Shown: positions 9,503 through 20,928 of the stretch, in pieces
Position numbering within the stretch: the stretch's first letter is position 1
How the letters are laid out: the number at the start of each line of letters is the position of its first letter
DNA from: Prostheceraeus crozeri
Lineage: Eukaryota > Platyhelminthes > Polycladida > Euryleptidae
Assembly: GCA_907163375.1 (NCBI GenBank)
Contig: CAJQUW010002205.1
Coordinates: 726,501 to 790,500 of the forward strand
Reading direction: 5' to 3'
DNA: 64,000 nucleotides
Position numbers and translations under genes: made by a program
The notes under the pieces: model-generated
Databases searched by the model: none
Told to the model about the DNA's origin: nothing
The model's input: only the letters and a program-made list of their open reading frames with translations

Positions 9503-10246
9503 ATGTTGAAGATATTTTGTACGCTAGCTGTTATTTCGACAGCCTCATATTCTTGTCCAATTCCATTTAAGAGAATTCATGGTATTTGCTTGCTCTGGAA
9601 TACAAATGCCGAAAAAGTCGGTTGGTGCAACTCTCAGCTTTTCTGTGGAAAAGTAAACGGAGAATTGGTCACAGGTTACAATGCAATTCGCCTGAATAAT
9701 GTAAATTTGGGGATTGGTAATTACTACATCGGGCTGACCGATGCCCTGAATGAAAGGAGAAAATATCGAAGTCAATGGAGATGGACAAATGGTAGTGTGG
9801 AACCGGGCTCAGAGCTTCTGAGTTGGAATTATGAGGAGCCAGGTAATTTTCGTCTCCAAGATTTCGTCATCCAAATACTAAATTCTGGCAAATTTGGAGA
9901 TTATGTTATTGAAGCAAGACATAAAGATTGGCAATCACGTGCTTTGTGTCAGCCGAGAGAAGGACTACCCCGTGGGTGGTCTGTTAAACGATCTGATCAG
10001 TTCAGAAGGGTTCCAGTCGCTGTATTCCGTGATCCTGATGAGTATGTGCAGGGTGGAGGTTGTGTCCAAGAAAAGGCAAATATGGATAAAATGGAATGCG
10101 CTAGAGAATGTTCAAAGGAAGAAAATAATTGGTGCGTCTCTTTCTATCATCATACAAGTTACGGTCTGTGTAAGATAGTCCTTTATACTGATCAAAATTT
10201 GGATTTGGGTAATGGAATTGGATGGAAGAAGTTTGTAAAAGTCTAG
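9503..10246 (+). CDS. Secreted C-type lectin-like protein with PAN/apple-like C-terminus
   Basis: An unbroken single-exon gene of 247 residues. Residues 1-17 form a signal peptide (hydrophobic FCTLAVISTASYS). Residues 18-150 fit a long-form C-type lectin-like domain: the C18-C29 pair, C42, YYIGLTD at 74-80 in place of WIGL, WRWTNGS at 92-98, SWNYEEPGN at 107-115 near the usual EPN sugar-binding site, and KDWQSRALC at 141-149. Calcium and sugar residues are only partly conserved. Residues 187-247 hold five cysteines (187, 199, 203, 211, 223) with CxxF-like spacing as in PAN/apple domains. The likely role is extracellular recognition or adhesion, possibly immune; the ligand is unknown. The ATG is the first in frame and directly precedes the signal peptide. 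No intron or AATAAA signal is evident nearby. Confidence 0.85.
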   Translation: MLKIFCTLAVISTASYSCPIPFKRIHGICLLWNTNAEKVGWCNSQLFCGKVNGELVTGYNAIRLNNVNLGIGNYYIGLTDALNERRKYRSQWRWTNGSVEPGSELLSWNYEEPGNFRLQDFVIQILNSGKFGDYVIEARHKDWQSRALCQPREGLPRGWSVKRSDQFRRVPVAVFRDPDEYVQGGGCVQEKANMDKMECARECSKEENNWCVSFYHHTSYGLCKIVLYTDQNLDLGNGIGWKKFVKV

Positions 10247-13200
10247 CAAGCCTTGTAACCTCATCACTAGAATTCTTCTGATCAATGAAGAGTTGTTAAT
10301 TCAAATTTCGGATTTGAGTGAAGTGAAACATAAAATTCTGAAAATGTTCCGTTTCAATTATGACATTGTCATGACATGAGGAGGGAATGTGATGTGGGCC
10401 GAAATGATTCAGTGTGTAAATTGCAATTTAATGACAATGTCTGACTTTTAGAAAATGTATCCTGGAAGTAGGAGCTTGAAATCCACCTCAGAAATTACAT
10501 CAAAACATGCTTGCGAAAATTGGAGGTTATTTCATGACAAGTTTCTATTTCATTTCATCATCGTGTTTTAATTCCATACATGTAGGAATTTTATAGACTT
10601 TGACCATCCTTTAGTAACTTCTTAATATGTGATCGTTTCTCGTGCTTTATTGTATACGTATCCGCTGGTGAAATATTCAACTGAACCAGGAGGAAAATAT
10701 GTGGTCCATTATTTGACTAAACAAATATCAGGCATATCTGCAGTGAACGTCGATGAACTATTTTTAACTGTTCAGAAATTCGCATGTTTGATATTGTTAT
10801 TGGCTTTCCTTGTTTAAATATTTTAACATTTTCCATATCCTGGTTTTGTGGTGTTATTTCAATATCGTCTTAGATTTGCAATGTGCAGTTTACCTTAATT
10901 GTTATAGATACTCGTAAGAGTGAATTATCATTTTGCGAAAATTCTTCACTACTTTCATATTCACTTATTTTGTTGTCTGCTTCAGGATGAGTTAAATTTT
11001 GTATTCAAAACAACCGTAAAAGAACGGATGTAACTTATTGGATACTCACATTCCATATTTATATATTTCTTTAATTATTTATGCGGCATGACAACGATGT
11101 TTCTATAAATGCACCGGAGCATTATTATATTTTGGATTGTTTCTTTTTGCTAGCATGACCACATTCATTGTCTTAACTACAAATCGACTATTAATCAATT
11201 TCGTATATTTCAAAGTTTTTAATTTGTTTTGATTTTTTGCAAGATTGAGAAACTGAAACTAGTTGAATAGATCCCGTCCATATAATTCATCTCATTATCA
11301 TTTTGAAATGCATTTAAAGATACAAATTCCACATTATTGATCATTAAAAGGAAAGCTCTTTATATACGCTCGTAAATAGAGCATCTAGACTAAAAAAGCA
11401 TGATTTCTACCAAACAATCATGTAAAATCACTCAATCTCCAATGTATACCCACACATTGCTATTCATGCGAATTTTTAGTGCACATGCATTCAGTCATTC
11501 AGCAGCCTTTTCATGCAAACAAGTAGTATTAAACTCTCACTGCATTTCACTGAAACCACCTATGATGTAGCAAAAGATAGTACAACCTAACCTCACATCT
11601 GTATATGCATAATAGATAACTTGACATTTAACTAAATCAACAGGTGCTAAGGCGCAGCAGACCAATCAATTTTATCCAGACCATTCTGTGGTCGTCAAAC
11701 GTCCGTTATCATAAGCTATTCATACTCCTACTGACTTGCAAAAGTTATTTCAGTTGATCTGACCCTCTTCATACTGAAATCAAATACATGCAGGTATCGC
11801 AAATACTTTAAATCATTCAGATATACAAAAGCAGTCTACAAATACTGTACTTACGTGTGTCATTGCATGTGCTATTCGACGTATCAGAGCGCATATAGGA
11901 TACTCCTACGCATGACTCGTGTACATCAATTAGATCAGGAGGATAATTCATTCTTGCTCCCTGATTTTGCGAAATTGAGGTAGCATTGTATTGCTACATC
12001 CACTTAATGGCCCATTCACTTCGAAAGGCTCAACGCAGTAGATCCCTAGGTATCAAAGAAGGAATTCATAAGCGTACGCGAATTCTACTATGCAATATTA
12101 CAGACTGAATTTGATTAGTTGATAATGTGTCTTTGAACGATCGCTGTACTCTCCGTTGATTTAGTTCGAGATCCAGTGAGCATGTGGGTCGTCGACTTCA
12201 AGAGACTGTTTATTCCAGAGAATGATTATTGAATACTGTTGTTCCAAGGGAATATCACCTCATCCATAGAATTGAAGTACCTTAAAACCTCTAAGTGGTC
12301 CTTTATTCAGTTTCGTGACACCACCTGGATTTCTTTGTGCTCATGAGAATCGGTAAAATACATCCATGAAAACTCATCATATACACCAATATATCATTTT
12401 TAGCAAGTCCTCTCACTATACGAGACGTTTGAAAATGACAAATTGTAACAGACTAAAATAGTTTTCAGTTATCCATCTATTTATCGTTCCAAGAAACTTT
12501 GAAGCAGACACCTCATCAGAAATCACTCATTACTAAATTAATATTACCAATCAACTTATATGTTGGCTTTGTTTCAGTACTGATACATGCCGTACATGCA
12601 TTATCTATTTATGTATCATGTATCATCTATTTATGTACCGGTGCCTGCCGTACATGCATGCACTTAGACATCAGGACGTAGGCTACCCCTTCGCATCGCT
12701 ACTGATCACATAGGCGACTACGGAGCAGCACAATGCGAGTATGCTATCAAAAATTTTCTTGTTTCAGCTTCTACTTATCAAATGATTTTGACTTGATTGC
12801 CTTCGCTTCTACATGAGAACTGAATGACTCTTATTTGTCACAAATTTTCGCGCTTGTTTTTTCAAAAGATTTTGAATAATATGATATCTAGTTGATGCAA
12901 TGCATGTACTTATGCATGTAATTATGTCTACATGAGATGCTAACTAAAACCTTGCTAAACCCGGTCCAGTGGCATTTGGATACGATAAATGATTTATACT
13001 AGGGGTGCATTGATTAATCGGCCGATTATTTGCCGATTAGTGGACTTTTGAAGATTTTTGTTCATTTTCGATTCATTCAAATTTGGTAACTGATCGAACG
13101 ACAAGATTTCAAAACATTTAGATAACTTCATTCTACATGCACATTGGGCATTGAACTACTCATCTAAAGTCAAATAAATGACCTCTTTTTATCACTCCAA

Positions 13201-14980
13201 TGATGTAAAACAACTGAATTTTTCCATAGACTAGATTTTCATAATGATTATGAATACTGGTAAAAGAGTCATTCTCTCATATTATCATGTAAAATTGCGT
13301 ATATCCTAAGTATTTCTTCGCCATGCATGGGTATAGAAGATCCCAGAATGGGTTTCGGTCCGGGCCCGTCAGCCAATTCTTCGAAGGCACGAATTCTTTG
13401 TTTTCGTTGCAGATTTAATGTTTATGCCCAGGCCCGTCTGATTTGAAATTAGTAGCCATTTGAAAATATACGAGTATATGTTCAAATTATGATTGAACAA
13501 TCAGTTATTATATTTTGCATTATCAAGATTCACTCAAATGTCTTCTTGCTCAGAACAAAGGCATATGAGCAGAGCATTCAAAAGCTAATGTACATAGTCA
13601 ACAACTGAATGTAATTTTTGATGTACATTTTATTGTATCTGTAAGTGAACATGCACATTTTCATATTCGTAGATGCTACGAACATTCAAACGCGTGCCTG
13701 CTTTTCAAACCGTAATTATGACTCGCACCCGCCAAGGGAATTTCCATGTTATCAACAAATTATCCCGGCAATAAAATGCTTGGAAAATTCTGTCATATCT
13801 CGAAGAAATGATTTTTACCGTTCACCATGATTGACATGATTGTAAACCGCACAAATTATGCTCGATTGCGCATCAACGCAATACATGTATTGTATATAGA
13901 AATATCAAGTTCTAGAGAACGACAAGGTCAGGGTTCGGTTTCCACTCTGGAAGAAGCGCTGATCTCAACTTTTCATGCTTTTCAAATTCCAGTTAGTCCG
14001 TGGCCATGTCACGATCTCGTCTCTGGTTGACTGCGACATGCAGCCATTCGCTTAGAAGCTGACCAGCTGCTATTGTGGCCTTGTGATGGAGCCTGGAACT
14101 GGAATACCTGGGAATCCCAACGCGGAACATCGGCCTATATATTGTATTAATTTCCGTAAATAGCGGATGAAATTATCATCTATCAAAGTGGAGTCCTATA
14201 GTCTAGTAGTAAGTAATTGCGAGTCACTTTCGACCCTTTCGGCATAATAACAAGAGTGGGTTCTGTCCTTTCAAGCCATCATTGTTTACAAAATGGATCG
14301 GTTCATCCGCGTCTCATTATTGTAATGATTTTGATTATGATCCAAGATTTTTCTTGGAATGAAAAGTTTATCCTATCACATAAAATAAACTTCCTGCTGT
14401 ATATTTCCGTCACACGAGTAACAAGCAGCCTGAAAGCAATTGACAAAAATTCAAAGTTATTCAACTCTACGTAGGACTGGACTAGCATCGCAACCCTGTT
14501 GTATGGAACATTCAGGACCTGTTGTACCTTTTATTTGTTGCACTTTACTATTATGAATTTTCCGTTTATCTTGACTGAAATGTGATGCTCTTATAAATTG
14601 GTATAGTTTGAAAGCATCATGCGCTAGCACGTGCACTAATGTAGGTCTTCAGCTATGCATTCCCTTATTTTCTGAATGGTCAAATGATACAAGGAACACA
14701 AGAAATGTGAGAGTATTTTTTAATATAAAATTCAAGATGCGATTTTGAATAATTCTCTGATTTCAGTATTGGAAAAATGACCACTTGAATTAGCGATTTC
14801 TAAGGCTGTGCCATTATATTATGTTATTATCTCTTTTATCAGCTATACCTATAGTTGAGCTCATTAAGTAAAAACTTAGTCCTACATACATCCAGCTTCG
14901 AAATAGTAAGCTTATTAGCGTGCTATGTGGGTCCTATCAAAATACAGACTCATACCATGGACATCTGGAAATAGTAGCAT
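10247..14980. other. Long non-coding stretch between lectin gene and Harbinger element
   Basis: About 4.7 kb without a supportable gene. Around 12590-12660 the words GCCGTACATGCA and TCTATTTATGTA each recur, a small local duplication. At 13000-13045 TAGGGGTGCATTGATTAATC followed by repeated CCGATTA units resembles the terminus of an Ac-type hAT element, but no matching opposite end is seen. At 13350-13440 two GGCCCGTC-type clusters lie about 70 bp apart. The rest is AT-rich sequence with short frames lacking domain motifs. Confidence 0.55.
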
Positions 14981-15259
14981 CTGGGGCCGTATTAATAAGG
15001 CGTGCTAGATGGTAGAGCGTGCTAAGAACACTCTACTAGAACAGTCTATGTAGCAAAGTCGCATTAATAAGCCAGTCTACCTCCTAGCACGTTCTATGAA
15101 AAGTAGACTAGTCTAGCATTTATTCCTAGACTGGTCTGGAGCTGTCTAGAAGCGTTCTAAGAATAAAACGAAAAATGATTTTAAGACGTGTTATAGTCTC
15201 GTAAAACAAATAAACTCAGACGTCACATATATCAATACACTGAGAAGGATAAACAATGG

Positions 15260-16280
15260 TCATGTAAAGTTCCTCTGAGCGAAGGCAGCACGAGGCAAGG
15301 TTGCCGTAGTCAAATCACCGTGATATGGCGAAAGAGGAGGGTCTGTATCATCATGCAATGGAATCTCTGGTAGATTGCGATCCATCGCCATGTTGTGCAA
15401 AATAAGACAGCAGATAATTACTTTCGGTGCCTTGCTTATGGGTAACCTTATCTCACCATGTAGAATTGAAAAGCGCCTCTTTAACACACCAAACGTTTGC
15501 TCTATCAACACTCTAGTCTTTCGATGAGCAATATTGAAAGACTTTTTTACATCAGTATTTGGCTCGAGGAAAGGAGTATAAAGCCATTTTCTATTAGGAT
15601 AGCCAGAATCTCCAAGAATGATGTATGGATTATTGACTATGTTCTTCCATACATGGCCAAAGGGTGCTGTTTTTAAGGATGAAACTGTCATGAGTTCTAC
15701 CAGGCCATTTTACAGAGAAACTTGTAAATTTCATATCAGCATCCACAGTAGCTTGCACATTCAGAGTTAAATGGCCTTTCCGATTAAGATAAGAATCTTC
15801 GTCATCGGCTGGCGGAATTACGCGAACATGTGTTCCGTCGATCAGAGAAATTACTTGCGGAAATCGAGCGATCTTAAAAAACTCACGTGCTTGTTTCGAT
15901 ATTTCTTGGGTAGAACTGGGGAACCTTATGTAATTATTGTGATGCTGGGATAAACCATCTAAAGAACTTGAGATAATAGTAGATACCGTCGATTGATGAA
16001 TACCAAGCGTATCTCCAACTTCAACTTGGAAGGAATTCGAAGCAAGGTATCTTATACTGATCATAATTTGTATCTCTACAGGAATTGCTCGACCAAAGCT
16101 CGTTCTTCTTTGAAGCACTGGACCTAAGAGACTACATAATTCACGTATCCATTTAGAAGTAAATCGGTACCTTTTGTATAATTCTTCATCTGAAAATTCA
16201 TTTAGGGGGTTGAATATATGACGATAAATTTTTTCTTTTCTTTCTCTTTCGTTCTCATTTAGGTCAATGTAATCAGCCAT
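15260..16280 (-). pseudogene. Harbinger DDE transposase, one frameshift
   Basis: The enzyme is a nuclear DDE endonuclease that excises and inserts the element at a 3 bp target. The first segment, 216 residues from 16280, has a helix-turn-helix at about 89-103 (GDTLGIHQSTVSTII) and the first catalytic Asp in SLIDGTHVRV (D148). It ends with THDSFILKNSTLW. The second segment, in another frame from about 15690 to 15260, has the second Asp in ILGDSGYPN and the catalytic Glu in LIEQTFGVLKRRFS, ending with the conserved CCLILHNMA. The frame change lies near 15640-15690 within an otherwise continuous domain. An intron could be suspected, but the two frames overlap with no gap, so a single small indel (or sequencing error) fits better. 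All three catalytic residues remain. Confidence 0.92.
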
Positions 16281-16615
16281 CTACAATGAAATAGGTTAAC
16301 ATTTCAATCTTGTTAACATAGCATTTATATTGGTAACATGAAATTGATTTTGTAATCGGACACATAATTACTGGAAATTAATATTTCTACTGTAAATAAT
16401 TCGAATGATCCATCAAAATCATGAAATAGAGGATTTATAAGAAAATGTACTGCTTCGAAATCGTTACTACAAATATTCTTAGTCCTCTCATATAATTGGC
16501 TGCTTATTTCCTATACACACATGTACGCGAAATTTGTAATAATTCGTTTTACTTGATTAGATGATTCAAAAATCAACAACAATTTTTATATGAACACAAA
16601 GGAAGCAAAATAATT
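16281..16615. other. Spacer between the two Harbinger genes
   Basis: AT-rich spacer of about 330 bp inside the transposon, between the end of the Myb-like gene and the start of the transposase (minus strand). It presumably holds the transposase promoter and the 3' end of the upstream transcript. No motif is clear enough to name. Confidence 0.6.
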
Positions 16616-17392
16616 TCATCCACCGAAATATATTTGAAGATTAATAGGCTGTAAACAATTGAACGTGTGTCCATTTTCATCCATTAAAGCGCTTGAATCT
16701 GCCATATTGAAGTTTTGTGAGGCAGTCAATGAAGTCACGATGGGCGACGTCTCTATAACGTCGAATAGTCTTTTTGCCTGTACTAATAAATCACTCAACT
16801 GCTTCTGGTTCGCAATCTGTAACTTACTTGCCTCCAATTGACTTTTTAAAACTTCCCTTTGTAGTTCTTTCAACCTTATATCATCGCGAAGTCGATGTGA
16901 AGCCATCGATTGCTTCGCTCTCACTTTCGAATGACTTTCTGTATTTTCAATTGGAGAAACAGATGGGGAGAATGAGGCCGACGCAGGAGGAATGTTCTCA
17001 TTGTCTCCAACGAAGCTGGTCTCCATCCCACCATCAGTTCCTTCGAAAGTTGCGGAGTGATTTTCCATATTTACAATTGATTGATGCATCTCTGAGATAC
17101 TCGGCTCATCTTCCGGAATTCCTCCACCAGTTCTCACTCGCACCGTCTTACTTTTGACGTAAGCATCTTTTGCTTCCAACTTCACATTTTGCCAGTGTTT
17201 CTTGACTTGTTTCACACTAAATCTCTTCCCACTCTCGGACTGAATGATATCTGAGATATCATTCCAAGCTCTTCTTCTCCGAGCTTCAGCTCCAGCCCTG
17301 TTATCTATTCCTTTTAGAATAAATTTTCGCTCCTCCACCAGCTCAATCAAACGCTTCGTTTCTTCCGCGTTAAATGAAACTTTGTCACTCAT
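16616..17392 (-). CDS. Harbinger Myb/SANT-like DNA-binding protein
   Basis: The second gene of the transposon. In this superfamily the Myb-like protein binds the transposon ends and brings the transposase into the nucleus and to the TIRs. From the ATG at 17392 the protein starts MSDKVSFNAEETKRLIELVE. The Myb/SANT-like domain covers roughly the first 75 residues, with the helix pattern around RRRRAWNDISDII and FSVKQVKKHWQNVK. A Ser/Thr-rich acidic middle follows, then a coiled-coil-prone stretch (ELQREVLKSQLEASKLQIAN) near the C-terminus. The frame is open another 35 codons upstream to an ATG at 17497, but the inner ATG fits the domain start better. No stops break it, so it looks intact. Confidence 0.88.
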   Translation of the reverse strand: MSDKVSFNAEETKRLIELVEERKFILKGIDNRAGAEARRRRAWNDISDIIQSESGKRFSVKQVKKHWQNVKLEAKDAYVKSKTVRVRTGGGIPEDEPSISEMHQSIVNMENHSATFEGTDGGMETSFVGDNENIPPASASFSPSVSPIENTESHSKVRAKQSMASHRLRDDIRLKELQREVLKSQLEASKLQIANQKQLSDLLVQAKRLFDVIETSPIVTSLTASQNFNMADSSALMDENGHTFNCLQPINLQIYFGG

Positions 17393-17673
17393 CGTTAGCC
17401 AGTGGTTCAACTGAAAGAATTCTGTCATTTTATCACTCAACGGATTCGGCTGTTGATCAATGTGGCTATATTTGCCCAACAAGTAGGTCAAATGCATAGA
17501 TATCCAACGATACGTCAGCGTGTCAGTAGAATAGAATTTGCTAGTGATAGACTGCCTTATTAATACGATATCGTAGAACGTTCTAAGACCGTGCTAATGG
17601 TAGAACGCTCTACTAGCAAGAAAATCGTTCTACGTAGAACGGTCTACCTTCTTTCATATTAATACGGCCCCTG

Positions 17674-18980
17674 ATTTCCGCAAAATACCATTTGCGGCCG
17701 AGTGGAAGAAGCTGTCAATTATCAGAATCGTCAAGTCTGCATTTTTGTGCTGTTATACATCATTGGCTAACCATATAGTGATAATTATATATCCAAATTC
17801 ATTATGCTTGCAGAATTTATGTCACTATAATTGTCTCAGTATTCTGAAAATTAGTGAAATGTCCAACGAATATATGAAAAAAATAAGAATTTATTCCTTC
17901 CCATTACGCTTTTTAATTTTTCTTCTTAAAAAATCATCACGAAGCTTGTTGGTCAGGTATTTCACTATGTCTCTTTAAACAGTTGAAAAACATTCAATAT
18001 GATCTTTACAATCGAATGATCTTTTGCGGAATTGACTGTCAGTGAGATTCATTTAGTCTTCAATTTCGAGACACAAGCAATTGCCTATGATAATCAAAGC
18101 ACTTGAGGAAAGCACACCATAAAAGGTAGATGACTCGGTCTGGAAAGCCCACCATGATCAATGAAATCACTTTCAAGATACACTGCGGCGGACTCCATAC
18201 AATCACTCTGGGAATCCTCTGTGCTTTCGTAATGTCAGAAGATTGATAACTTGCGAAAAAATATGAAGTTTTCCACCACTGCAACAGTAAGAAATCTTTG
18301 GCCTTTTTACCACATTTCCATTCACTGGCAGATAGGAAATGAACTCAGAATCAATATTCATTGCACCTATGACGACCTGTACTTTGTCATTCAGCGATGC
18401 TGTCTGGTAAACAAAACGAGATTCCGTAGGGAGCGAGGCCGAATATGAGATATTCACAGAATGATGTAAAACACATGTCTACCACGAATCTGTGCATCAA
18501 CAATTCATTGTCCCGATAAGTTCTACATTGGTCTGTGATACAACAAGTTCGCATTTTCAACATCTTGCATTGTCATATGTGCATTATAAAGTTAAGGTGC
18601 TTTTCATCATTTCGAAAGGGTTGTCTCTGTCGGCTATGATATATTATATATTTTTATTTTTATCATTTATAGGCAAAACTTAGAGGTTCTTATCGACTGA
18701 ATTCATTATCTTATGACTTTTTCTTTTCGCAGGTTACATATATGTCTTATTACTTGCAAAATCAATGTAAGTAGGCCTAATATGTCACGCGTTTTTGAGA
18801 TGCAAGTGAATCCTGTGTAAAGCACATGTTCCTCAGATGTTTGGTAAAAGACTATGGTAGAGGCATTCATTATAAACGTTCTACAAACAAAATTACAAAT
18901 ATGTGTCTATATGATCAGCCATCTACAAATCATATAATTAACTCAACCGAAGGAAGTGATTTCATACACTCCGAGGAGTG
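17674..18980. other. Non-coding stretch, two unexplained minus-strand frames
   Basis: Two overlapping minus-strand frames occur at 18457-18203 and 18284-18060. The first reads SASLPTESRFVYQTASLNDK and the second ends IYLLWCAFLKCFDYHRQLL. They look slightly more protein-like than the surroundings but match no family I know, and the frames are broken relative to each other. I treat them as unassigned. The rest is AT-rich. Confidence 0.4.
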
Positions 18981-18984
18981 TGCT

Positions 18985-19090
18985 TCTCATACACATCGTT
19001 GCCACGTGAAGGTCACATGCTGAAATTCTCTCTGATTGCAGGTGCATGACTCTCGTGCGCGCAACGTGTAGCGCAGACTATAAAATACAT
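18985..19090 (+). repeat. Dispersed CACGTGAAGG repeat, left unit
   Basis: The unit contains CACGTGAAGGTCACATGC then TGAAATTC, and about 50 bp later CAACGTGTAGCGCA. The same words in the same order occur at 20541-20625, on the other side of the mariner-like element. Removing that insertion leaves two direct copies about 125 bp apart. The core is related to the repeats at 7121 and 7437 (CACGTGAAGG, then GAGAATTC). Confidence 0.7.
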
Positions 19091-19093
19091 GTA

Positions 19094-20504
19094 CAGGGTG
19101 ACTCAAAAGTCTTAATCGGGTTTCAAATCAAGATTTCTCAGTAAGTATTAACACTACAAATTTAATGTTTTGTTTATACTGTAAAGGAAGAACCAGAATT
19201 TTAGTAGCAGTTCGAAATTGTGAAAAAATCAAGTTAAGGGTCCATCCAAGCTCACTCATATTATGGAGGTCAACCAATTGATCAGATGTCATGAAAGACG
19301 TTTTTCACTTACAAATTTTTTCACACTGACTACAGCCAAAAATACTTTATCATGAAATCTGATTGATTGATTGGCCTACAAAATATTTACAAAACTCAAT
19401 GTACTGTAAGAAAATGTTCATCAAAGCTATCTTCTGAAAGCACATTCCGACTGGTGTTTAACAAATTTAGCGAAGTGGGTAGCATACTGTCCAAGATGCT
19501 GAGCGAAGTGGTCGCCCATCCCTTGCTGAGGGTGATGGCTTGCGTGTCAAGGAAGAGTTTGAGCATAATCCATGACCATCGGTACGGGATGCAGCCAATG
19601 AGCTTGATATGCCAGGTGAGACTGTTCGACGTGCTTTGAATCGAACAACTAGCATGAATTCATGTCATATTTCACACGTGCATGAACTGTTACCGGACTA
19701 TTATGAACCAAGGCTTCAGTTTTGTTAAAAAATTTTACCGGTTATGTGATGATCCCGGTTTCATCCATTAACTCTGTTTTTCTGACGAGGCAACCTTTCA
19801 TTTGAATGGTAACATTGACAGTCACAACTGTGTGATTTTTGACTATGAAAATCCACATTTATGTAGGCTAGCGAGGTCGAAGTTTTTTCTGAAGTCGAAG
19901 GGACTGTTGGTATGGGCGGCCATGTTTTTGCGACCCGATCATTGGACCTTACTTCTTTGAATCAAGTGACCAAAGACTTATCTTGAGGTGTAGAAGGATT
20001 TTTTTATTCCGGAACTGGTGATTAGGACGATTTTCGACGACGTTTTTTAACAAGATGGCGCTCCGCCTCATTGGGGTCTGAATGTTAGGGAATTTCTCAA
20101 CATCCAATTCCTTAATCGATGGATTGGACGAAACGGTCCCATTCACTAACCAGCTAGAAGCCCAGATCTGACGCCTCCTGATTATTTTTTGAGGGGTCAT
20201 ATCAAGGAAGTGGTGTATAAGAATAGGCCAACCAACAACACAGAATTACGAGTGACGCTTGCTGAAGCAGTTCAGTCAAACGAAAAAAAGTCACGATCAA
20301 TAAGACTTTTGATAACTTTAAAAAGCGCGTCATTCCTTGTACCGAAGTTAACGGAGGTCACTTCTAGCACTTATTGTGAAAATGCAAGTCTTTCGAAAAT
20401 TCTGGTTCTTCCTCTACAGCATAAACGAAAAATTAGGTTCTTAGTGTAAATACCTACTGAGAAATCACTATTTGAAACCTAATTAAGACTTTTGAGTCAC
20501 CCTG
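19094..20504 (+). mobile_element. Mariner-like (DD41D) DNA transposon, degraded
   Basis: The element is 1411 bp, with TA on each side (19092-19093 and 20505-20506). Terminal inverted repeats of about 60 bp start CAGGGTGACTCAAAAGTC at both ends and continue with TTTCTCAGTA(A/G)GTATT. The inside holds a decayed transposase. It has inserted into a short dispersed repeat, whose two units now flank it. TIRs are better preserved than the gene, as expected where ends remain recognised while coding capacity is lost. Confidence 0.9.
19778..20290 (+). pseudogene. DD41D mariner-like transposase remnant
   Basis: One frame carries all family blocks: FSDEATFHLNGNID with the first Asp (19781), QQDGAPPHWGLNVREFL with the second (about 20051), and ARSPDLTPPDYFLRG with the third (about 20156-20185). 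Counting from QQD to the Asp of PPDY gives 41 intervening residues, the DD41D spacing. At least five in-frame stops lie between 19960 and 20150, including 20048-20050 and 20147-20149. The N-terminal DNA-binding part (around 19450-19560, FNKFSEVGS) has drifted into other frames. It cannot make an active protein. Confidence 0.87.
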
Positions 20505-20519
20505 TATAATTAAGTGCAC

Positions 20520-20625
20520 ATTGCACTTCGTGATCACGTGAAGGTCACATGCTGAAATTCACCTTATTTTTTAAACTGTTTGACACTCTTCCATGCAACG
20601 TGTAGCGCAACCACCAAATACTTTC
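20520..20625 (+). repeat. Dispersed CACGTGAAGG repeat, right unit
   Basis: Contains GATCACGTGAAGGTCACA, TGAAATTC and, 45 bp on, CAACGTGTAGCGCA, matching the left unit at 18985-19090. It begins with GTGCACATTGCAC, a short palindrome. The two units flank the mariner-like element and are its pre-insertion neighbours rather than part of it, because they lie outside the TIRs and TA duplications. Confidence 0.7.
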
Positions 20626-20928
20626 ATAAAATCTTCAAAAATCTTCAGGCTCTCGGTTATGTTTTTCTCCGTGTAGTTTACACCATCTTTTTGGTGAGGC
20701 TATCTGTGAAAATTCGTCTTTTTATTATTGATATTGTTGTAAAAAATATTGATTTCCTCTTTTTCGAAACGCTCCATCTCTGCTGATCACGCAGGTGCTA
20801 GTGGCTGCTGACTGCAGCACGTGCTGCCTGTGAGCGTCTTAACACTGCAGCAAGCTACAAATTGCCACTAATTGTAAAGATTGAAGTTGTGTACGAAACG
20901 TCGTACCACTTCCTACTTCTCTCTACAG

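Larger units (their letters stand above)
14984..17670 (-). mobile_element. PIF/Harbinger DNA transposon, nearly complete, two genes
   Basis: The element is 2687 bp, flanked on both sides by CTG (14981-14983 and 17671-17673), a 3 bp target duplication of the CWG type used by Harbinger elements. Its ends are matching terminal inverted repeats, GGGCCGTATTAATA on each side. Inside both ends are arrays of GTAGAACG/TCTAGTAGA-like units (about 15000-15140 and 17565-17650), likely binding sites for the element's own proteins. It carries both proteins this superfamily needs, a Myb/SANT-like DNA-binding protein and a DDE transposase, both on the minus strand. The preserved ends and target site suggest a recent insertion. 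Confidence 0.93.

Noticed and set aside
13000-13045. TAGGGGTGCATTGATTAATC with CCGATTA repeats, like an Ac-type hAT end
   Set aside because: No matching inverted end within several kb.
18060-18457. Two overlapping minus-strand frames that look weakly protein-like
   Set aside because: No family recognised, frames disagree with each other, and no clear splice sites or start context; chance cannot be excluded.
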